Assembly (NCBI GenBank): GCA_965153455.1
Contig: OZ234500.1
Location: forward strand, 12,480,557-12,544,556
Source: Sphagnum compactum
Lineage: Eukaryota; Bryophyta; Sphagnopsida; Sphagnales
Length of the DNA: 64,000 bases
Direction of reading: 5' to 3'
The position numbers and the translations under genes were made by a program. Shown here piece by piece: positions 57,813 to 64,000 of the stretch (positions within the stretch are counted from its first letter, which is position 1; each line of letters starts with the position of its first letter). The notes under the pieces were generated by a model that was given only the letters and a program-made list of their open reading frames with translations, was not told the origin of the DNA and did no database searches.

Positions 57813-58329
57813 TCGGTGGCTAGAAGCAAACGTTCTACATCATCAATATGCCCACGAATGAAGTGAATTTTTTTACCTTTCCTCTTCCCATTGGTAAAAT
57901 GAAAAAACAACACCTTTTGGTAAGTTCTACAACAATCAATCCAGAAACCCAAAACTCTATAGGCAACCAAGAAGCTACAGTCAATCCACATAGTCTAGAA
58001 AGCAATGATAGTAGTTTAAAAAATAAAATCCAAAGACAAGAGTGAAGACTTTGAACTGTACAAGTTGATTGTGTTTTGGTATAATTTTATTTGTGATTTT
58101 TATATGAAAAAAATGGAGGAAAATTTGCGAATCTCTTTCATGGGTTATCTTTTAGAAGGACCTTCTTCTCCTTCTTCTTAAAGGTTCAAATATTAGTTCT
58201 TTTCAAAGGTTAAAGTTATGGTTTTTTCAAATAATGAATTTGAGTTTTCCTTCTTAACTTTTGGGTTTGAGGTTGGGCTTAAATGTGAATGCTAGCTTGA
58301 GTGCCCCTCAACTTGAGGTAAGGTTTTAA

Positions 58330-59090
58330 ATTGGTAGGAGATTGTGGACTAATGGAAAACTCCCAATGATGATTAATTTGTGGGAGGAGAAACTTTGGGA
58401 ATATCAAAAGCAACCTATGGCTACAAAGGATTAGAAGGAGCTTGCGGACAAAATCAATGCAGCATTCCCTAATGAGGTGTCATGCACTTGGAAGCAATGT
58501 TGAGACAAAATCACTAAGATGAAATAAAAGTATTGTGAAGAACATGAAATGTGCAATGCAACAAGTGCTCCTCCTTCCTCTTGGTCATGGTATGAGAAGT
58601 TTCATAACATTTTAGGAGTAACACCAAAAATGACAAGTGAAATTGGTGGCATTGATCAAGGTTCTTGTTTACCACATCCTAAAGTGGTAAACTTGGATGA
58701 TCATCCTAATTATTCCGAAAACATAACCACTTGAAAGCCCTAAGTGTCAAACCCAATTTTTTGTGATAATAATGATAATGCCACTCCAAATCACACATCT
58801 GACCAAGCATATGATATATCTCACCTACGACGAGGGCATGTAACTTACCTAGCATTAAAGGTAAACCCAATAAGAAAACTACAAGCCAAAAACGACATTT
58901 GTTTGGGGAATCTCCTTCCATTACAAAAGCTATCAAAGAATATTCACATACTACAAAGGAATTAAAGTTTTAAAAGATGCAAATGACAAAGGAGATTACA
59001 ACCCAAATTCTAGAAAGTGAAGAAGTTGGAAAAAAATTGTTGTTAAAAGGTCAATTACAAATTGTTGTTTTTTTTAATGAAGTTTTAAAG
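58330..59090 (+). pseudogene. PIF/Harbinger Myb/SANT-like accessory protein remnant
   Basis: Broken frame resembling the Myb/SANT-like DNA-binding protein that accompanies PIF/Harbinger transposases. Visible pieces are LWEEKLWEYQKQPMATKD, a stop, KELADKINAAFPNE, then TWKQC, a stop, DKITKMK, a stop, KYCEEHEM and SSWSWYEKFHNILGVTPKM. The interrupting stops are the kind made by C-to-T or G-to-A changes in Trp, Arg and Gln/Glu codons. A lysine-rich C-terminal region continues in another frame to about 59090. Non-functional. Confidence 0.75.
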
Positions 59091-59389
59091 CCTATAAATC
59101 CAATAGGACCTAGTTCTTCTATAGGTGGTAGCATTTGACATCATGTTTTTTGAGAGCAATGACCATATCAATGTCAAGCAATGTCATTGTATGATGATGA
59201 AATAAATTATATTCTAATTCATGTTCAAGGTACGATGTATAAAATCAAAACTTTTATGGATGTTCTATTAACCATTGTTTAAACAAAGCCCTTCTCATTA
59301 ATTCTCTTGCTTTTTTTACTTGTTCTCCCACCCTCAAGGTTGGTAACCTATCAACCCTAAACCCTGCAAGGTTATCCCTTGCTGCTGCA

Positions 59390-60420
59390 TCATTTACATG
59401 ACTAAGCTCGAAGATTTTTCACATCTCACAATAATTGGTGTAACACACAACAAATTTACGCAACTGTTGGCAACTATTGGGGCCCTGTTAACACTAGAGT
59501 TGAAAATTTTCAATATTCGCCATCTATTTTTTAAAGACCCAAAAGCATTTTCTTTAATAACCCTTGCAGAATTCATGTTATTATCATATCTCTTTTTGTC
59601 TACATTATTTGAATTATGAGATTTTCATTTTGTTTGTAAATAAGTACGTAAAGGATATGTAAAATCATCAATCAAATAAGGTGTGAACTTCACACTTGAA
59701 TGGTCACTTTTGTCTATTGTATAATTTGTCAAATTTGTTAGTCATGATACAAACTAAAGGTTTTAAATTGATCCCCCATCATGAACTCCTCCAGGCTGGC
59801 CAACACAAAACGTTCCAAAATAACTTCTATGTATCACATTGCTTATAAAATAATGTTATGAAACTTTTTTCGATTGTAATAATTTGCAGTTGTAATAGTA
59901 TACTTTCTATTTGGCCTTTCAGCTAATGGAGTATGTGTGCCATCTATAGCATCACATATGTTTGGTAAACATGTAAGATCTTCAAATTATCGTATAATGT
60001 GCAACAAGCAATCTCTGGTTGGGGTCTTCATGTACTTGTCAAAAAGCTTGTCCTTATTGCAAAGCACATCACACACAATGTCCACATAGTTGCATACAAT
60101 AGATGCACCCATATCAAATCTATCTTAAACATGTTTTGGGCTCAACCCATGAGCAAACTTGTACAACACAATCGCAACAATTTTCCTAACTTCTAATTGT
60201 TGCCTCGCATGATTAAAACATTCAAACTTCAAAAATGATGTTAATTCTTCAACCAAACATTCAGAGCATCAAATGTCATTCGATAATACATAAGATTTTT
60301 TTTGTCTAATATCAGGTGTTGTATGTCATACAATGACCTCCACCATTTCTCAATGAGTTCTTTGTTTTGTATCTACCCAAAACAATTGACTACAATGTTT
60401 CTTCTTTTTTTCAACAAAGT
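59390..60420 (-). pseudogene. PIF/Harbinger DDE transposase remnant (HARBI1-like)
   Basis: Broken transposase, read from about 60420 down to 59390, convergent with the Myb-like remnant. Pieces in order: RMTFDALNVWLK; RQQLEVRKIVAIVLYKFAHG, then GASIVCNYVDIVCDVL (helix-turn-helix region); CDAIDGTHTPLAERPNRKY with the first catalytic Asp; NYYNRKKFHNIIL; TPYLIDDFTYPLRTYL with the second Asp; ENAFGSLKNRWRIL with the Glu. Several in-frame stops and at least one frame change separate them. Terminal inverted repeats and target-site duplication were not found. Confidence 0.85.
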
Positions 60421-60891
60421 CCACAAAATTGGTTGAACCCTAAACATTGAAGGTGACAAATTTTGAAATAATAAATCTCTAGATCATTCGTGATGTGCAA
60501 AACAAAAAAATTACCCAATGTCATTGAAAGGAGGAGCATCCAAATTAAAATAACCCCTTCCAACACACATATGATCCATCATAACTATACAATTATCAAA
60601 CTTCAACAAAACCCTAAAAATTATAGACTTAAAAACAAAACAACCACAACCTTCAATAAAAAAAAACCATTGTTCTTTTTCAAAATAAAAATCAACTATA
60701 CAAAATCACCCTTTGAAAGGTGGGAATCAGAAAAATCAAATTATTAATTATTAAAAAAAACAGTGGACAAAATTAACAGAGAGCTCTCTGGCCTTGCAGA
60801 GAAGCTCTCTAGTCTCTGGCCTTTGGGAGCCAGTGTAGACTCTGTTGAGAAGGAAAAGACTTCTGTAGGCTCCTTCCTGTGAGGAGCAGTT

Positions 60892-61093
60892 TTCTTAGGT
60901 TTTCAATTTCATGATGTTTCAATTCTTCGTTTTGGGTTGCAATTAAATGTTGTTTTTGAGAGTGGGGTAAGAATGTTGTTGGTTTTGGCTTTGATCTTTC
61001 CACCAGGCTAAGGGAGAAGCAAAGTTGAAGCCATCGTGAACAGTTTTCCTCATGATCAACATGCTGGCAAGCTAATGGCAAGTGTGTTAGCGT
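60892..61093. repeat. Direct repeat, right copy (about 200 bp)
   Basis: Partner of 57613-57812, 3.28 kb away in the same orientation. The two copies bracket both PIF/Harbinger remnants. This copy lies in GC-balanced DNA just outside the island, about 600 bp before the phosphopantetheinyl transferase start. Confidence 0.8.
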
Positions 61094-61540
61094 CCGTGAT
61101 TCATCATGCACTCTGTTTTTATGTCATGTGTGTGGCCTAATTCCTGGTTAGCAATTTTTGCAATCTATAATAAATTTCATGAGGTTTCTGCAGACAAAGA
61201 AAGAAAGAAAGAAAGAGAGCATCGGTGATGGATGTATGCGAAATGCCTGACTTGACTTGTGGGGCCTCTCATTCATCATCACTCTCGTAAAGCTGCCATT
61301 GCCGTTTCCTAGCAGACGACGCCGACTCTGTCCGCCGCCTATATCCGGATAGGCTCTTACTCGAGTCGACGATAAGCGACGACGGATCGTCGAGGTGCAC
61401 AAGGCGAAAAATCCTTCCGAACGTGTATACAAAGGGTAAACAACACCCTCAACGGCCGATGATGACATTATTCCAAAGCAACAATGTGGGCAGCCGAATC
61501 TGCTGAACGATATCAACTGTGAAGTGTTGTTGTCGCAAGT

Positions 61541-61665
61541 GCAGCAGCAATTGAGGGCGGCCAGGAAGAAGAAGAGAAGGTGAATGCGTCGTGGAAGAGT
61601 TGCAGCAGCAATCAAGGGCAGGCAGGAAGAAGAAGAATAAAAAGAAGGTGAATGCGACGTCGTTT
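61541..61665. repeat. Two-copy tandem duplication (period about 61 bp) before the PPTase gene
   Basis: GCAGCAGCAA at 61541 and 61602 is followed in both copies by a GGGC(G/A)G block, GAAGAAGAAGA and AAGGTGAATGCG. It probably belongs to the 5' leader of the downstream gene. Confidence 0.75.
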
Positions 61666-61690
61666 AGCCATGTGGACAGCTTCCCATCTC

Positions 61691-64000
61691 ATGCGTCCTC
61701 TACCTGGTCCCGGGTAAACATTCCGCACGCTCACAGTGTCTGTCTGTCCTCACTGCTACGAGCTCGCTATACTCTTCGTACCTCTCAATTTTCTGGAAAT
61801 CCAAGATTGATTGCGTGCTTGTCGATCAAAGTTACGAATGCCATGTGTTTTGTTTCTGAAACCACAAAACAGATTGCTTGTTCGTGTCTGTTATCGGGGC
61901 CAGTTGTGTTTTTCATGCAGGGAAGTGCATGTGTGGTGCTTGTTCCCTGAAGACATAACGGGGGAGGACACTGCACTGTGGAAAACATACAAGGAGCTTC
62001 TAAGTCCCCGCGAAAAGACGGATATCGTACAGTGCAGCAGCAACCCGAAGATGCAAACCGAGAAGCTCCTTGCCCGCACCCTTGTGCGCACCACTCTTGC
62101 CAGATGTAACCCTAAATTTTTTTTGATGTCATTGTTTTGTTTAAGGCACAGCTCAATTTGCTTGCTTGCTTTGCTTGCTGATCGTTTCTTGAAGCAAGAC
62201 TCTCACAACCAGATTCTCAAAGCAAATTCTCAGGGCTTTACAGTTTCAGAGCTTCTATGAATGTTTAGGGCAAGTTAGGTTTGGAGGTTTCTTGGTTCCA
62301 TTTCTTTGGGGCTTTTCCATTCTCGAGTGTGATACTCCGTTTTTTTGTGATGAAGATGCAAGTGGGATTGTGGCTCCTTCATCTCTCAGGTTTATGAAAA
62401 ATGAATTTGGCAAACCAAGCGTAAGAGCTCTCTCTCTCTCTCTCCAGTTTTCTGATTTTCTATTTTGCATTAAGCTTCAATGTGGATTATACTCCTGAAT
62501 ATGGATCACAGTTTTGGTGATCAAAGGATCCTTCTGCAAATGGGTTCTGCAAGGATGAACCCAGACAGACAAGTGATCCTTGATGGACTGATCCTTGACA
62601 ATGTTGCCTTCATAGATATATGATTTCTTGGAAGTCTCTCTGTCTGAAGGTATTTTTTCTTGAATTAATATAAATTTTCTAAAGGGTTTTGGACTCATGC
62701 TTCTTAAATCTCTTCCCAGCCCTGAAAAAACACTTGAAAAAACAATTGCTGGTGTGTGGTGAACAGGTTATCTGGCCTGTAAAGAGACTGGATGAATGGA
62801 GGCCACCACCACTGTGTTTCAATCTTACTCACACACAATCACTTCTTATGTGTGCAGTCACTCAAAAGGCAGAGGTAAGCCTTGTTTTTTTGCATCTTGA
62901 ATATTGGGATCAACCCTTCTGTGTTGCATGGGTCATCTATAAGACATGTTTAAACTCTTTGGAAACAAATTGTATCCTTCAAAACCTGACAGTGTTGTTG
63001 TCGGTTGGAACTACTTAAAGAAATCTAGGGTTTAACAGTTTACTTTTCAGTCTGAGTTAAATGACCTTCCTTTGTTATATATATATGTATGTATGTCATT
63101 TTTTTGGGGGAGGATATACAGGTGGGCATAGACGTGGAGGAAAGGGAACGCAAATTTACCAGAGATCTAATGGCACTAGCTCGACGCCAACTCTCACCTG
63201 AAGAGGCAGATTGGCTCTCTCAGTTCACAGACCCAAATGAGCAGCGATGCCAGTTCATGCAGCTTTGGACTCTCAAAGTTGATACAAACTAACTCCTTTA
63301 CTGTTTGTTTGATTTCTTGCAATTTGAATCTAATGAAAAACTTCAAAAACTTGCACCAGATTAGCCCCTATCATAAATCAATCCTACATTAATCCTAGGT
63401 CTTGTCTGGGGTTTTCAGATCCTGTTATAACATATTCCAGATGATTAGGAATGACGGCTACACACACTGTTAACAATCTGTTGCCTTTGACATTCTGTTT
63501 CTCTGAACGCTGGTAGTATTAAAGCTGGTAAAATAACCAATTTTCAAGGAATGAAGATCTGTGTTTGGAAATAATGTGCTAAAGTGCTGCAAAACAGATT
63601 AAGTTTTCACATTGAGAAGCTTGAAAATGCAGGAAAATGGAGTCAGTTTGAAGCTTACATTTGGCTTGTCAGTGCAGGAGGCGTATGTCAAAGCACTAGG
63701 GAAGGGGATCAGCAAAGCACCATTGAAGGAGTTCACTTTCACATTTGATGCATTATCCCCCACTGTTCTTAGAAATTTGAAGCAAGCAGTCACCATACCC
63801 ATATGTGCACAGGTTTAAACCTTCTCCCTTTTCAGGCAGAGGCTGTCACAGGCACACTGCACACAGTAGCAGTGTATCCTCACTTTTTACTGCAGCTTCA
63901 ATATGCTTTGTTCAGGGTTATGATCTCCATTACCAATTCCTACAAAGCCCAATTATTTTTGTTTTTGTGTATTGGTTTCAATGCAGGCCCGGACAATTTC
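61691..64000 (+). CDS. 4'-phosphopantetheinyl transferase, Sfp type (partial, runs off the right edge)
   Basis: Transfers the phosphopantetheine arm of CoA to a serine of acyl/peptidyl carrier proteins. Exons: 61691-61713, 61921-62105, 62356-62420, 62767-62874, 63122-63277, 63678 to about 63812, and from 63987 past the window end. The start MRPLPGPGEVHVWCLF is my choice because it gives the only short first exon whose phase fits the conserved EVHVWCLFPED. Further motifs are EKLLARTLVRTTLARY, FMKNEFGKPS, NLTHTQSLLMCAV, VGIDVEERERK (magnesium-binding Asp and Glu) and WTLKEAYVKALGKG. These match the plant PPTase family. The donor of the sixth exon is uncertain, and the localisation cannot be judged. 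Confidence 0.88.

Larger units (their letters stand above)
55730..60760. other. AT-rich island containing decayed transposon DNA
   Basis: Starts at a T run near 55735 and ends about 60760, where GC-balanced DNA resumes. Its right half holds the two PIF/Harbinger remnants annotated separately. The left half (55.8-57.6 kb) has no recognisable coding sequence. Confidence 0.7.

Noticed and set aside
58549-58734. Short apparently intact gene (MCNATSAPPSSW...)
   Set aside because: It is an open fragment of the broken Myb/SANT-like transposon protein; stops lie immediately upstream in the same frame.
61148-61615. 155-codon minus-strand frame with a signal-peptide-like start
   Set aside because: No ATG at its start, no recognised family, and it overlaps the leader duplication of the phosphopantetheinyl transferase gene.

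Overview
The window is nuclear DNA of a green plant. It holds eight intron-rich, single-copy housekeeping genes whose reconstructed proteins follow land-plant families throughout: DCAF13/SOF1, an SKIP5-type F-box protein, NADP-malic enzyme, ERD2, an SPT6L with a GW/WG-rich tail, AIP1, TIM8 and an Sfp-type phosphopantetheinyl transferase. Introns are mostly 80 to 700 bp, gene spacing is a few kb, and AAACCCTA (telo-box) motifs recur near 5' ends and in introns. The AT-rich gene-free islands and short introns would suit a bryophyte or another non-seed plant, but this is an inference and the species was not identified. Exon structures below were rebuilt by hand from splice signals, reading-frame continuity and known family sequences. 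For the seven complete genes the exon lengths sum to an intact frame with the expected stop.

Layout: 60-5583 (-) DCAF13/SOF1; 5.86-9.6 kb AT-rich gene-free island; 9991-13867 (+) SKIP5-like F-box; 14.6-16.6 kb second AT-rich island; 16.9-17.55 kb weak candidate gene followed by promoter-like DNA; 19084-24433 (+) NADP-malic enzyme with 19 exons; 27451-30370 (-) ERD2; 33446-43715 (-) SPT6L with 18 exons and 1907 aa; 48407-52206 (-) AIP1; a 1.3 kb head-to-head spacer filled with a minisatellite; 53500-54416 (+) TIM8; 55.7-60.76 kb third AT-rich island carrying a decayed PIF/Harbinger transposon; 61691 to beyond the right edge (+) phosphopantetheinyl transferase.

The genes do not form a pathway. 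They serve ribosome biogenesis, ubiquitin ligation, carbon metabolism, secretory retrieval, transcription elongation, actin turnover, mitochondrial import and carrier-protein activation.

The most interesting observations are: four GC-AG introns among about 73 reconstructed; a repeat family that begins next to two different 5' splice sites of ERD2; several minisatellites, including one filling the AIP1/TIM8 promoter spacer; a decoy exon in the F-box gene that would terminate translation; and the GW/WG tail of SPT6L. I found no convincing previously undescribed system.
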